A stretch of 64,000 nt of DNA from Couchioplanes caeruleus. GTDB taxonomy: Bacteria > Actinomycetota > Actinomycetes > Mycobacteriales > Micromonosporaceae. Where the stretch lies: assembly GCF_023499255.1 (NCBI RefSeq), contig NZ_CP092183.1:3840501-3904500 (forward strand), read 5' to 3'. Under the pieces are notes generated by a model that was not told the origin of the DNA, did no database searches, and was given only the letters and a program-made list of their open reading frames with translations. Positions within the stretch are counted from its first letter, which is position 1. Every line of letters starts with the position of its first letter. The position numbers and the translations under genes are program-made. Below, one piece after another: positions 37,490 through 46,892 of this stretch.

Positions 37490-39943
37490 ATGCTCCGTTC
37501 GGTGGGAAGCAGGGGGACGATCGCGCACGGCGAGACGCGGCGAGCGCGCCTCGCCGGTCCGCTCCTCGCCGCCACCGTGCTCGTCATCGGCCTCGCCGTC
37601 ACGCTGCGTACGGTCGGGGCGCTGCACGACGACCAGCGTGCCGCCGCGGCCCGGGTGATGGACCAGCGCACCGCCGTCGCCCGCGCCGCCGTCACCGCCG
37701 AGACCGGCCGGTACCGGGACCTCATGCAGGCCGTGGCCGCCGGGCTCGGCACCAACCCCCGCCTGACCGCCCGCGACTTCGCCGCCGCCACCGCGCCCCT
37801 CGGCACGGCCGGCCTGGTCGGCGCCACGTCGGTGGCGTTCGTCGTCGCGACGCCCTCCGGCGAGATCGCGGAGACCGAGCGGTTGTGGCGCTCCCGCGGC
37901 GCGGACGGGCTCACGCTGCAGCCGCGCGGCGACCCGGACCTCCACCTCTTCTCGATCTTCCAGCGCACCCTCAACAACAGCGCCGCCGTCGCCTCCGGGC
38001 TCGACGTGGCCTCCGCGCCCGAGGGTGCCGCCGCGCTGCTGGAGGCGCGCCGCACCGGCCGGCCCACCGTGTCCGACGCGTACGTGCTGCTGCGTGACCG
38101 GACCGTGCCCCTGATCCACCGGCAGCTGTCGTTCATCTTCGTCGCGCCCGTCTACACCGCGCCCGCCGCCGACGACGACCTGCCGCGCTTCCAGGGCTGG
38201 GTCGCCATGGGGCTGCGCGGGCAGGACTTCCTCGGCGGCGTGCTCGGCGCCGCCAGCCAGGGCCTGCTCGACGGCGAGCTGTACGCCACCGACGGCGAGG
38301 GCCAGCGGCTCAAGGTGGCCGCGTACGACGCCCCCGGCCGGCGTGACCTCGAACGGCGGGCGACCTTCCCGGTGGCCGACCACCAGTGGACGCTGCTGAC
38401 CGGCGCCGACTCGCACCGGCTGCCCGGCGCCCGCAACGGCACGCCGACCACCGTGCTGCTCGGCGGGATCCTGCTCACGCTGATGCTGGCCGTGCTGGTG
38501 TGGGTGCTCGCGACGGGCCGGTCCCGGGCCCGGGAGCAGGTGCTGGTGGCGACGGCGGAGCTGCGGTCGGCCGAGGCGGAGAGCCGCCGGCAGGCGGGCC
38601 TGCTCGGCGCGATCATGGCGAGCCTCGGCGACGGCGTCGGCGTGGTGGACGAGAACGGCCGGTTCCTGCTGCACAACCCGGCGGGCAAGGCGCTGCTCGG
38701 CGTGGCCGTCGACGCCGAACGGCCCGACGACTGGCAGGCGCACTACGGCATCTTCCGCCCGGACGGCCGCACCCCCTTCCCGCTGGAGCAGATGCCACTC
38801 GTCCGTGCCCTGCAGGGGGAGGCGTCGGACGGCGTCGAGATGCTGATCCGCAACGAGCAGCGCCCGGACGGCATCCTGATCAGCGTCGACGGCCGCCCGC
38901 TCGACCCCAGCGCGGGGCAGCACGGCGCCGTCGCGGTCTTCCACGACATCACCGAGCTGCGCCGGTACGAGAACGACCTGGCCGTCTTCGCCGGGGTGGT
39001 GGCGCACGACCTCAAGGCGCCGCTGGCGGTCATCCGCGGGCACTGCGAGACCGCCGCCGACGAGCTGACCGACGCGCCGCCGGGCCCGGAGGTCGCCGAG
39101 GTGCGGGCCGCCCTCGACCGGATCATGAACGCGGTGGACCGGATGGCGGCCCTGATCGACACGCTGCTGGCGTACACGACGTCGCGCAATGCCCCGCTGA
39201 CCCTGCGGGCCGTCCCGCTGGGCCCGCTGGTCGCGGAGGTGGTCGCGCAGCGCACCGAGCACGTACGGCCCGCCGCGGGCCCGCCGCCCGACGTGTACGT
39301 GGGCCCGCTGCCCGAGGTGCGCGCGGACCCCGCGATGCTGCGGCACGTGCTCGACAACCTGCTCGGCAACGCCCTCAAGTACGTGCCACCCGGCCGCGCC
39401 GCCCGCATCGACGTCACCGCGGCGCCGGCCGAGCCGGGCTGGACCCGCATCGAGGTGGCCGACCGTGGCATCGGCATCCCGGCGGACGACAAGCCGGCCA
39501 TCTTCGAGTCGTTCCACCGGGCCAGAACCGCCGCCGGGTACGCCGGCACCGGCCTGGGTCTGGCGATCTGCCGCCGCATCGTGGAACGCCACGGCGGCAC
39601 GATCGGGGTGGCCGACAACCCGGGCGGCGGCACGCGTTTCCACTTCACGCTCCCGCTGAACGCCGCGGGGGCCGAGACTCCGGTCGCGGACCGCGACGAG
39701 CGGGTGGCGCTGGACCGCGCGCTCGCCGAGCGGGCCGCGGCGGAGGCGGCCGCGCTGCCCGCCGTCGCCGAGGCGTCGAGGCCGCCGGCGATCCGCCCGC
39801 CCTGCGTGGGACAGCCCTCGGCCGGGGCGGCCGCGGGACAGGCCGGGACCGCGTCGCCGTCCGGGCCGCCCGTGCTCAGGCCTGCCGTGGCGGCAGCAGC
39901 GCCGCGACGCACGCCAGGAGCTGGGCCGGCAGGAACGGCTTGA
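37490..39943 (+). CDS. Membrane sensor histidine kinase with CHASE-type domain and PAS
   Basis: 817 residues from ATG 37490 (GTG 37502 is an alternative). Earlier in-frame starts lie in a terminator. One helix near residue 25-45, then an extracytoplasmic CHASE-like domain (to about 320, with SGLDVASAPEGAAALLEARRTGRPTVS), a second helix (LLGGILLTLMLAVLVWVLA), a PAS domain (LGDGVGVVDENGRFLLHNPAG) and a HisKA/HATPase core: VAHDLKAPLAVIRGH, DNLLGNALKY, GTGLGLAICRRIVERHGG. The last 90 residues are Ala/Pro-rich. It overlaps the convergent response regulator by 68 bp. No SD is seen; it may be leaderless. Confidence 0.9.
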   Translation: MLRSVGSRGTIAHGETRRARLAGPLLAATVLVIGLAVTLRTVGALHDDQRAAAARVMDQRTAVARAAVTAETGRYRDLMQAVAAGLGTNPRLTARDFAAATAPLGTAGLVGATSVAFVVATPSGEIAETERLWRSRGADGLTLQPRGDPDLHLFSIFQRTLNNSAAVASGLDVASAPEGAAALLEARRTGRPTVSDAYVLLRDRTVPLIHRQLSFIFVAPVYTAPAADDDLPRFQGWVAMGLRGQDFLGGVLGAASQGLLDGELYATDGEGQRLKVAAYDAPGRRDLERRATFPVADHQWTLLTGADSHRLPGARNGTPTTVLLGGILLTLMLAVLVWVLATGRSRAREQVLVATAELRSAEAESRRQAGLLGAIMASLGDGVGVVDENGRFLLHNPAGKALLGVAVDAERPDDWQAHYGIFRPDGRTPFPLEQMPLVRALQGEASDGVEMLIRNEQRPDGILISVDGRPLDPSAGQHGAVAVFHDITELRRYENDLAVFAGVVAHDLKAPLAVIRGHCETAADELTDAPPGPEVAEVRAALDRIMNAVDRMAALIDTLLAYTTSRNAPLTLRAVPLGPLVAEVVAQRTEHVRPAAGPPPDVYVGPLPEVRADPAMLRHVLDNLLGNALKYVPPGRAARIDVTAAPAEPGWTRIEVADRGIGIPADDKPAIFESFHRARTAAGYAGTGLGLAICRRIVERHGGTIGVADNPGGGTRFHFTLPLNAAGAETPVADRDERVALDRALAERAAAEAAALPAVAEASRPPAIRPPCVGQPSAGAAAGQAGTASPSGPPVLRPAVAAAAPRRTPGAGPAGTA

Positions 39944-40241
39944 GCAGCGTCGCGGTGGCGCCCACCTCGGCCGCGCGCTGGTCGCCCGGCAGCAGCGACC
40001 CGCTGGCCAGGACCACCGGGATGTGCCGCAGGTGCTCGTCGGCGCGGATGGCGCGGCACAGGTCCAGCCCGGTCATCCGGGGCATGTCCACGTCGGTGAC
40101 CACGACGTCGGGGCGGTGCCGGCGGACCGCCTCCAGCGCCGCGGCGCCGTCCGTGGTGGCCACCACCTCGTGGCCCGCGCGTTCGAGGGCGCGCTGCAGC
40201 ACGAACAGGATGTCCTCGTGGTCCTCTGCGACGACGATCAT
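39876..40241 (-). CDS. CheY-like single-domain response regulator
   Basis: 121 residues from ATG 40241, a normal single receiver: VVAEDHED (acidic pocket), DVVVTDVDMPRMTG (phospho-Asp), VVLASGS and LLKPF. I chose 40241 since a GAGAGG ribosome site lies upstream and the domain starts there; 40283 and 40301 are alternatives. It has no output domain, so it must act through a partner. It is convergent with and overlaps the CHASE histidine kinase, an arrangement that might pair them but could also cause antisense interference. Confidence 0.85.
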   Translation of the reverse strand: MIVVAEDHEDILFVLQRALERAGHEVVATTDGAAALEAVRRHRPDVVVTDVDMPRMTGLDLCRAIRADEHLRHIPVVLASGSLLPGDQRAAEVGATATLLKPFLPAQLLACVAALLPPRQA

Positions 40242-40342
40242 GCTCCGCGGCCTCTCTTCTGCGACGACGTTGTCGGCAGACATAAAGACCGAAGCGGGCA
40301 CGGGAAACGGCCTTGGCCCCGTTTTGTAGCAGGATGGGAGCC

Positions 40343-41122
40343 ATGACGATTCCGTCCGCGCCGCTCGGCGGGCCGCTCGCCATGCCGCTGCTGGGCTTCG
40401 GCACGTGGCAGATCCGCGGGAAGGCGGCCTACGAGGCGGTCCGCGAGGCCCTCGAAGCCGGCTACCGCCACCTCGACACCGCCACCATGTACGGCAACGA
40501 GGCGGAGGTCGGCCGCGCGCTGGCCGACAGCGGCGTACCCCGCGACGAGGTCTTCGTGACGACCAAGCTGCCGCCGGAACGGGCCGGCCAGGAGCGCGGC
40601 ACCCTCGACGCGAGCCGCCGCGCGCTCGGCGTGGACGCCGTCGACCTGTGGCTGATCCACTGGCCGCCGCGGCAGGGCAGGTCCGTGGCGGTGTGGCGGG
40701 AGTTCGTGGCCGCCCGCGACCGGGGCCACGCCCACGCGATCGGGGTGAGCAACTACGACATCGGCGACATCGACGAGCTGATCGCCGCCACCGGGGTGAA
40801 GCCCGCGGTCAACCAGATCCGCTGGGGCCCGAAGCTGTACGACCCCAAGCTCGTCGCCGACCACCGCGAGCGCGGCATCGTCGTGGAGGGGTATTCGCCG
40901 TTCAAGACCACGAACCTGCACGACCCCGTGCTCACCGGCATCGCCACCGCGCACGGCGTCGACCCGGCCCGGGTGGTGCTGCGCTGGCACGTGCAGCACG
41001 GCGTCGTGGTGATCCCGAAGAGCGGCACGCCCGAGCGGATCGCGAGCAACGCGCGCCTCGACGGCTTCGTGCTCGGCGACGAGGAGATGGCGGCGATCGA
41101 CGCGCTGTCGCCGCTGTCCTGA
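40343..41122 (+). CDS. Aldo/keto reductase
   Basis: 259 residues. The AKR barrel signatures are present: GFGTWQIRGKAAYEAVREALEAGYRHLDTATMYGNEAEVG (spanning residues 19-58), the catalytic Tyr in MYGNE, Lys in VTTKLPP, His in LIHWPP and the cofactor segment VVIPKSGTPERIASNARLDGF. It reduces a carbonyl with NADPH; the substrate is unknown. ATG 40343 follows GGGAG; the upstream ATG 40313 would add ten residues without a ribosome site. The stop lies inside a hairpin. Confidence 0.91.
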   Translation: MTIPSAPLGGPLAMPLLGFGTWQIRGKAAYEAVREALEAGYRHLDTATMYGNEAEVGRALADSGVPRDEVFVTTKLPPERAGQERGTLDASRRALGVDAVDLWLIHWPPRQGRSVAVWREFVAARDRGHAHAIGVSNYDIGDIDELIAATGVKPAVNQIRWGPKLYDPKLVADHRERGIVVEGYSPFKTTNLHDPVLTGIATAHGVDPARVVLRWHVQHGVVVIPKSGTPERIASNARLDGFVLGDEEMAAIDALSPLS

Positions 41123-41127
41123 CAGCG
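41108..41127 (+). terminator. Hairpin overlapping the aldo/keto reductase stop
   Basis: Perfect 9-bp inverted repeat GCCGCTGTC / GACAGCGGC with a two-base centre, spanning the TGA. With so small a loop the tip would not pair fully. It may work as a terminator or a degradation barrier before hrpA. Confidence 0.4.
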
Positions 41128-41177
41128 GCGATAATCACCAGGCATTCCGCGCGGGCAGTCTCTATTGTTGAGCGGTT

Positions 41178-44100
41178 ATGTCTGTGACCCCCATCAGCCA
41201 GGACCTCGCCGAGCTCCGCCGCAGGATGTCCGACCTGCTTCCCCGCGACGAACGCCGGCTGCAGCGGCGGCTCGAGGGCACCAGAAGGATCCGCGACGAG
41301 GCCGCCCGGGCGGCCGTCCTGGCGGAGATCACCGACGAGCTGGCCCGGGCGGAGCAGCGCCGCGACTCGCGCCTGGCGTCCGTGCCGGCGATGTCCTATC
41401 CCGAGGACCTGCCGGTCAGCCAGCGCCGCGACGACCTGCTCGCCGCCATCCGCGACCACCAGGTCGTGATCGTGGCGGGCGAGACGGGGTCCGGCAAGAC
41501 CACGCAGCTGCCGAAGATCTGCCTCGAGCTGGGCCGGGGGCTGCGCGGGCAGATCGGGCACACCCAGCCGCGGCGCATCGCCGCCCGGACGGTGGCCGAG
41601 CGCATCGCCGAGGAGCTGGACACCCCGCTGGGCGCGACCGTCGGTTACAAGGTGCGCTTCACCGACCAGGTGTCCGACGACACCATGATCAAGGTGATGA
41701 CCGACGGCATCCTGCTCGCCGAGATCCAGCACGACCGGATGCTGCGCCGCTACGACACGCTCATCATCGACGAGGCGCACGAGCGCAGCCTCAACATCGA
41801 CTTCATCCTCGGCTACCTCCGGCAGCTGCTGCCGCAGCGCCCCGACCTCAAGCTGATCATCACGTCGGCCACCATCGAGACGCAGCGCTTCGCCGAGCAC
41901 TTCGCGGGGCCGCAGGGTCCCGCGCCCGTCATCGAGGTGTCCGGGCGGACCTATCCCGTCGAGGTGCGCTACCGGCCCCTCGTCACGGAGACGAGCGAGG
42001 ACGAGGGCGAGGAGAGCCGCGAGGAGCCGATCGACCAGATCGACGGCATCGCCGCCGCCGTCGACGAGCTGGGCCGGGAGAGCAGCGGCGACATCCTCGT
42101 GTTCCTCAGCGGCGAACGGGAGATCCGCGACACCGCGGAGGCACTGACCAAGCAGGACCTGCGCAACACCGAGATCGTCCCGCTGTACGGCCGGCTCTCC
42201 GCCGCCGAGCAGCACAAGGTCTTCGAGCGCCACACCGGCCGCCGCGTCGTGCTCGCCACCAACGTCGCCGAGACGTCGCTGACCGTGCCCGGCATCAAGT
42301 ACGTCATCGACCCCGGCACCGCCCGCATCTCGCGGTACAGCAGCCGGCTCAAGGTGCAGCGGCTGCCGATCGAGCCGGTGTCGCAGGCCAGCGCCAACCA
42401 GCGCAAGGGCCGGTGCGGGCGCACGAGCGAGGGCATCTGCATCCGGCTCTACTCGCAAGGAGACTTCGAGGGCCGCCCCGCCTTCACCGAGCCGGAGATC
42501 CTGCGTACCAATCTGGCCTCGGTCATCCTGCAGATGACCAACCTGGGTCTCGGCGACCTGGCGGCGTTCCCCTTCATCGACCCGCCGGACCGGCGCAACG
42601 TCACCGACGGCGTCAAGCTCCTCGAGGAGCTCGGCGCACTCGACAACGCCCCGTCCAACCACCCCACCACCACCCACAGACCGGCTAAAGGCCACCGGCT
42701 GACCCCGATGGGCCGGCAGCTCGCGCAGCTGCCGGTCGACCCGCGGCTGGCCCGCATGGTCATCGAGGCCGGCAAGCTGGACTGCGTCGCCGAGGTCATG
42801 GTGGTCACCGCCGCACTGTCCATCCAGGACCCGAGGGAGCGGCCCGCGGACCGTCAGCAGCAGGCCGACGAGAAGCACGGGCGCTTCACCGACAAGGAAT
42901 CCGACTTCTTCACGTACCTCAACCTGTGGCGCTATCTGCGCGACAAGCAGCGGGAGTTGTCGGGCAACCAGTTCCGCCGGCTGTGCCGCTCGGAGTTCCT
43001 CAACTACCTGCGCGTGCGCGAGTGGCAGGACATCTACTCGCAGTTGCGGCAGGTGGCCCGCGGGCTGGACCTGACGGTCACCGAGGACGACGAGCGGGTC
43101 CCAGACGCCCAGCAGTTCCACACCGCGATGCTGGCCGGCCTGCTCAGCCACATCGGCCTCAAGGACACCGACAAGCGGGAGTACCTCGGCGCCCGCGGTG
43201 CGAAGTTCGCGATCTTCCCCGGCTCGGCGCTGTTCAAGAAGCAGCCCCGCTGGGTGATGTCCGCCGAGCTGGTGGAGACGTCGCGGCTGTGGGGCCGGGT
43301 CAACGCCCGCATCGAGCCGGACTGGGCCGAGAAGCTCGCGCCGCACCTGGTGAAGCGCAGCTACAGCGAGCCGCACTGGGAGAAGAAGCAGGGCGCCGTC
43401 ATGGCGTACGAGAAGGTCACCCTGTACGGCCTGCCCATCGTGCCCCGGCGCAAGGTCGGCTACGGGCGCATCGACCCGGCGCTGTCGCGGGAGCTGTTCA
43501 TCCGGCACGCGCTGGTCGAGGGCGACTGGGACACCCACCACGCGTTCCTCGCCGACAACGCCAAGCTGCTGGCCCGCATCGAGGAGATCGAGAACCGGGC
43601 GCGCCGGCGCGACATCATGGTCGACGACGAGACCGTGTTCGCGCTGTACGACGCCCGCATCCCCGCCGACGTGGTCTCCGCACGGCACTTCGACGCCTGG
43701 TGGAAGAAGGCCCGGCGCGAGGACCCGCAGCTGCTCACCTTCACCCGCGAGCAGCTCGTCAACGCCGGGCGCGACGCGATCGACCCGGCCGCGTACCCGG
43801 ACGCCTGGCTCGCCGGCGGCGTGCGGCTGCCGCTGAGCTACCAGTTCGAGCCGGGCCGGGCGGCGGACGGCGTCACGGTGCAGGTGCCGTTGCCGCTGCT
43901 CAACAAGCTCGACGCGGACGACTTCGGCTGGAACGTGCCGGGCCTGCGCAAGGAGATCATCGTCGCGCTGATCCGGGCGCTGCCGAAGCAGCTGCGCACC
44001 AGCTTCGTGCCCGTACCCGACTGGGCCGACGCCGTGCTGGCGCGCATCCCGGCCCGCCGCGGCGCGCTCAGCGACGCGGTCGGCGACGAGCTGCGCCGGC

Positions 44101-45155
44101 TCACCGGCGTGGTCGTGCCCCGCGACGCGTGGCGCCCCGACCAGGTGCCGGAGCACCTGCGGATGAACTTCCGCGTGGTGGGCGAGGACGGCGCGGTGGT
44201 GGGCGAGGGCCGCGACCTCGACGTGCTGCGCACGAGCCTCGCGCCGAAGGTGCAGGAGACCATCTCGGCCGCCGCCGGCGACATCGAGCGGCGGGGCATC
44301 CGGACCAACGACTTCGGTACGCTGCCCCGCACCGTCAAGCAGATCCGCGGCGGCTACGAGGTCGCGGTGTACCCGGCGCTCGCCGACGAGGGCGACAGCG
44401 TGGCGATCCGGGTCTTCGAGACCGAGGCGGAGCAGCGGGAGGCGATGCGCGCCGGCACCCGCCGCCTGTTGCTGCTCACGCTGCCCCCGGCGGCCCGCTA
44501 TCTGCAGGGGCGGCTGGACAACCGGGCGAAGCTGGAGCTGTCGCGGGGCAACCCGTACCGCTCGATCGCGGAGCTGCTCGACGACTGCGCGGGCGCGGCC
44601 GTGGACCGGCTCGCGCAGGACGCCGGCGGCCCGGCCTGGTCGTCGGAGGCCTTCACGGCCCTGCGCGAGGAGGTACGCGCCGAGCTGGTGGACGCCACGG
44701 CCACCGTGGTGAAGCAGGTGCAGGCGGTGCTGGCCACCGCGTACGAGATCGGCCAGCGCCTGGGCACCACCCGCGACCCGGCGCTCGTGCCGGCGCTCGC
44801 GGACATCCGGGCGCAGCTCAAGAGCCTCGTGTACCCGGGCTTCGTCACGGACACCGGCTGGAAGCAGCTGCACCACCTGCCGCGCTACCTCAAGGGCATC
44901 GTGCACCGCCTCGACCGCCTCGGCGGCACCCTGGCGCGTGATCGTCAGCTGATGGCACAGCTGCACGAGATCGAGGCCGAGTACCGCGAGCTGCGGGCCG
45001 AGCTGCCGAAGGGCGGACCGGCCGAGGAGGGGCTGCGCGAGATCCGGTGGATGCTCGAGGAGCTGCGGATCAACTTCTTCGCGCAGTCGCTCGGGACGGC
45101 GTACCCGGTGTCGGACAAGCGCATCTTCAAGGCGATGGACCAGCTGCCCGCCTGA
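41178..45155 (+). CDS. hrpA: ATP-dependent RNA helicase HrpA
   Basis: 1325 residues, normal for HrpA. DEAH-box motifs: Walker A GETGSGKTTQ (about residue 99), IIDEAHERSLN, ITSATIETQRFAEHF, NVAETSLTVPGI, QRKGRCGRTSEG. The C-terminal half includes the HA2/OB-fold region and a long DUF3418-type domain. It unwinds RNA; in other bacteria it acts in mRNA processing and ribosome rescue. ATG 41178 has no strong ribosome site but is the first start after the intergenic segment, and the family N-terminus begins there. Long ORFs on the opposite strand are shadows. Confidence 0.95.
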   Translation: MSVTPISQDLAELRRRMSDLLPRDERRLQRRLEGTRRIRDEAARAAVLAEITDELARAEQRRDSRLASVPAMSYPEDLPVSQRRDDLLAAIRDHQVVIVAGETGSGKTTQLPKICLELGRGLRGQIGHTQPRRIAARTVAERIAEELDTPLGATVGYKVRFTDQVSDDTMIKVMTDGILLAEIQHDRMLRRYDTLIIDEAHERSLNIDFILGYLRQLLPQRPDLKLIITSATIETQRFAEHFAGPQGPAPVIEVSGRTYPVEVRYRPLVTETSEDEGEESREEPIDQIDGIAAAVDELGRESSGDILVFLSGEREIRDTAEALTKQDLRNTEIVPLYGRLSAAEQHKVFERHTGRRVVLATNVAETSLTVPGIKYVIDPGTARISRYSSRLKVQRLPIEPVSQASANQRKGRCGRTSEGICIRLYSQGDFEGRPAFTEPEILRTNLASVILQMTNLGLGDLAAFPFIDPPDRRNVTDGVKLLEELGALDNAPSNHPTTTHRPAKGHRLTPMGRQLAQLPVDPRLARMVIEAGKLDCVAEVMVVTAALSIQDPRERPADRQQQADEKHGRFTDKESDFFTYLNLWRYLRDKQRELSGNQFRRLCRSEFLNYLRVREWQDIYSQLRQVARGLDLTVTEDDERVPDAQQFHTAMLAGLLSHIGLKDTDKREYLGARGAKFAIFPGSALFKKQPRWVMSAELVETSRLWGRVNARIEPDWAEKLAPHLVKRSYSEPHWEKKQGAVMAYEKVTLYGLPIVPRRKVGYGRIDPALSRELFIRHALVEGDWDTHHAFLADNAKLLARIEEIENRARRRDIMVDDETVFALYDARIPADVVSARHFDAWWKKARREDPQLLTFTREQLVNAGRDAIDPAAYPDAWLAGGVRLPLSYQFEPGRAADGVTVQVPLPLLNKLDADDFGWNVPGLRKEIIVALIRALPKQLRTSFVPVPDWADAVLARIPARRGALSDAVGDELRRLTGVVVPRDAWRPDQVPEHLRMNFRVVGEDGAVVGEGRDLDVLRTSLAPKVQETISAAAGDIERRGIRTNDFGTLPRTVKQIRGGYEVAVYPALADEGDSVAIRVFETEAEQREAMRAGTRRLLLLTLPPAARYLQGRLDNRAKLELSRGNPYRSIAELLDDCAGAAVDRLAQDAGGPAWSSEAFTALREEVRAELVDATATVVKQVQAVLATAYEIGQRLGTTRDPALVPALADIRAQLKSLVYPGFVTDTGWKQLHHLPRYLKGIVHRLDRLGGTLARDRQLMAQLHEIEAEYRELRAELPKGGPAEEGLREIRWMLEELRINFFAQSLGTAYPVSDKRIFKAMDQLPA

Positions 45156-45252
45156 TCTTTCCGAGCGTGGGGAGGTGCGCTGCGGGGAGCGGTCGGGTGC
45201 CGTTCGGTTACCCGCCTGTCATGGGGGTGCCGGAGGCCCTAGCGTCCTTCCC

Positions 45253-45633
45253 ATGACGAACGAATTCCTCGCCTTCGCCCCGATTTCCGCCGCTCCCGCC
45301 GTCGACCCGGCCCGCGCGCTGCTGGACGAGATGATGGCGCGGGTGGGCGTCGACGGCCTCGCCGCCGCGCTGGCGGACGCCGGCCTGCTCGCCCAGGTCG
45401 ACCAGCACGCCGCCGCCGTCCGCGACGCCCTGCACCAGGCCGGCCGGGAGATCGACGCGGACGGGCTCGCCGCGTACGCCAAGTCGATCGCCGCCGCCGC
45501 CGAGCGGATGGGCCGGCCGGTGCCGCAGCCGGGATTCGCGTACGTGTCGGGTTCCGCCTGGCTCGCCGCCGAGTGGCACCTGATGCGACTTGTGGCCGTC
45601 TGCATGATTGCGGAGTCGGCCGGACTGCTCTGA
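45253..45633 (+). CDS. Small conserved-looking hypothetical protein
   Basis: 126 residues, not recognised. It is helical and Ala-rich (ALLDEMMARVGVDGLAAALADAGLLAQVDQHAAAVRDALHQAG...) with a hydrophobic, Trp-containing end (SGSAWLAAEWHLMRLVAVCMIAESAGLL). No signal peptide or catalytic motif. ATG 45253 lies 7 bp after a TAGCGT element (45240-45245), so it may be translated from a leaderless transcript. Coding bias is strong. The composition fits actinobacterial-specific small proteins of unknown function. Confidence 0.7.
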   Translation: MTNEFLAFAPISAAPAVDPARALLDEMMARVGVDGLAAALADAGLLAQVDQHAAAVRDALHQAGREIDADGLAAYAKSIAAAAERMGRPVPQPGFAYVSGSAWLAAEWHLMRLVAVCMIAESAGLL

Positions 45634-45661
45634 TTCCCTGCCCGAAACGCGGAGCCCACGA

Positions 45662-45688
45662 ACTTTCGAGTAGTTAGGGCGTGAAAGT
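45662..45688. promoter_or_regulatory. Inverted repeat ACTTTC-N15-GAAAGT upstream of the LamG-like gene
   Basis: Six-base arms flank a 15-base centre, 12 bases before the start codon. The left arm lies in CGAACTTTCG, close to but one base shorter than the CGAAACTTTCG motif known for sugar-polymer regulators in Streptomyces. Weak evidence for carbohydrate control. Confidence 0.3.
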
Positions 45689-45699
45689 ACGTTTTGGGC

Positions 45700-46497
45700 A
45701 TGCACCACCACTCGAGACTCACCGCACTGATCCTGTCCCTGCCCGCCCTCGCCGCCGCCGCAGCCCTGCCCGCGCCGGCGTCCGCGGCCCCCGCCCGCAC
45801 CGCCGGCCCGCTCGCCGCACCGGCGGCCCCGGTCAACTCCGCGCCCGTCACGGTCGCGCGGTACACGTTCGACACCGGCACCGTCGGCGGCGGCAGGATC
45901 GCCGACCGCTCCGGGCGCGGCTCGGCCCTCACCGTCCGCCGGGCGGACGGCGGCAGCATCCACTTCAACGGCACCACCTCCGACAAGTACGCCGCGTTCA
46001 CCGCGCCCTGCGCCGCCTCGGCCGCCACCTGCCCCCGCGTCCTGCTGGAGGGCACCGACGACGCCGACCTCGACCCGGGCACCCGCCTCTTCCGCTGGGG
46101 CGCGACCGTACGCCTCACCAAGGCGCAGGTCACCGACTCGTCCAACGTCATGCAGAAGGGCGTGGCGGACACCGACAGCCAGTGGAAGATGCAGATCGGC
46201 GCCAACCAGGGCAAGGCCCAGTGCGTCGTGGTCGGCACCGGCTCGGACACGGCGGTGGCCCACATCGTCCGCTCGTCGAGCGGTATCGCCGACAACAAAT
46301 GGCACGACATCATGTGCCAGCGTTCGGGCGCGAACCTGACGGTCTACGTCGACGGCACGGCCCGCGGCCACGTCACGATCCCGGCCACGCTGTCGATCTC
46401 GAACAGCCTCCCGCTGCGCATCGGCGGCCCCAACTTCCACACCCGCAGCGACATGTTCCACGGCCTGCTCGACGACGTCTGGGCCCGGGTGGGCTGA
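45700..46497 (+). CDS. Secreted LamG-like (concanavalin-fold) domain protein
   Basis: 265 residues. A signal peptide with ASA-type cleavage near residue 30 is followed by one LamG/ConA-like domain: VARYTFDTGTVGGGRIADRSGRG, DNKWHDIMCQRSGANLTVYVDGT and LRIGGPNFHTRSDMFHGLLDDV. Two Cys pairs are likely disulfides. These domains bind glycans or are attached to secreted hydrolases, but no catalytic part is present. An inverted repeat ACTTTC-N15-GAAAGT (45662-45688) lies just upstream. The start is ATG 45700; a TTG at 45694 is in the same frame. No close ribosome site is seen. Confidence 0.85.
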   Translation: MHHHSRLTALILSLPALAAAAALPAPASAAPARTAGPLAAPAAPVNSAPVTVARYTFDTGTVGGGRIADRSGRGSALTVRRADGGSIHFNGTTSDKYAAFTAPCAASAATCPRVLLEGTDDADLDPGTRLFRWGATVRLTKAQVTDSSNVMQKGVADTDSQWKMQIGANQGKAQCVVVGTGSDTAVAHIVRSSSGIADNKWHDIMCQRSGANLTVYVDGTARGHVTIPATLSISNSLPLRIGGPNFHTRSDMFHGLLDDVWARVG

Positions 46498-46812
46498 CCC
46501 AGCCGGCCGCGCCGACCAGCCCCGGTGATCGCGGCCGGCCGCGCTGACCGGCGGTGCAGTGGCAGGCTGCGCCGACCGCCGCGCTGATCGCGGTCGGCCG
46601 CGCTCACACGGTTGCGATGACCGTGGTCGGCCGCGCCGTTCCGGTTGCGCTGGTCCGGTTGCACTGGGCGGCCGATGCCGGGCCGCTGCCGCACCGAGGC
46701 GCCGGGCCACTGCAGGGCTGCATCCGCGGCCGAGGCGCCCGGGCGGCCGGAAGGAGTGGTTGAACGACCGAGCGGAGACGCGGGCTCCCTGTAGCCCGGG
46801 CCCGCACACGAT
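46498..46812. repeat. Degenerate GC-rich repeats in a 395-bp gap
   Basis: Phrases such as GGCCGCGCTGACC, GATCGCGGTCGGCCGCGC and GGTTGCG(A/C)TG recur imperfectly. No reading frame has convincing coding features. The gap 46498-46892 between convergent genes holds this block and the hairpin at 46813-46842. Confidence 0.55.
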
Positions 46813-46842
46813 GATGGCCGGGACCCGAGGGTCCCGGCCATC
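46813..46842. terminator. Perfect 14-bp hairpin between convergent genes
   Basis: GATGGCCGGGACCC and its exact complement are separated by two bases, so the real stem is about 13 bp with a four-base loop. It lies between the LamG-like gene and the small gene on the opposite strand and probably serves both as terminator. Confidence 0.7.
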
Positions 46843-46892
46843 GCCATACCGGTCGGACGCCCGCGCCGCTCAGCGCGGCGGGCGGGGCCCGG

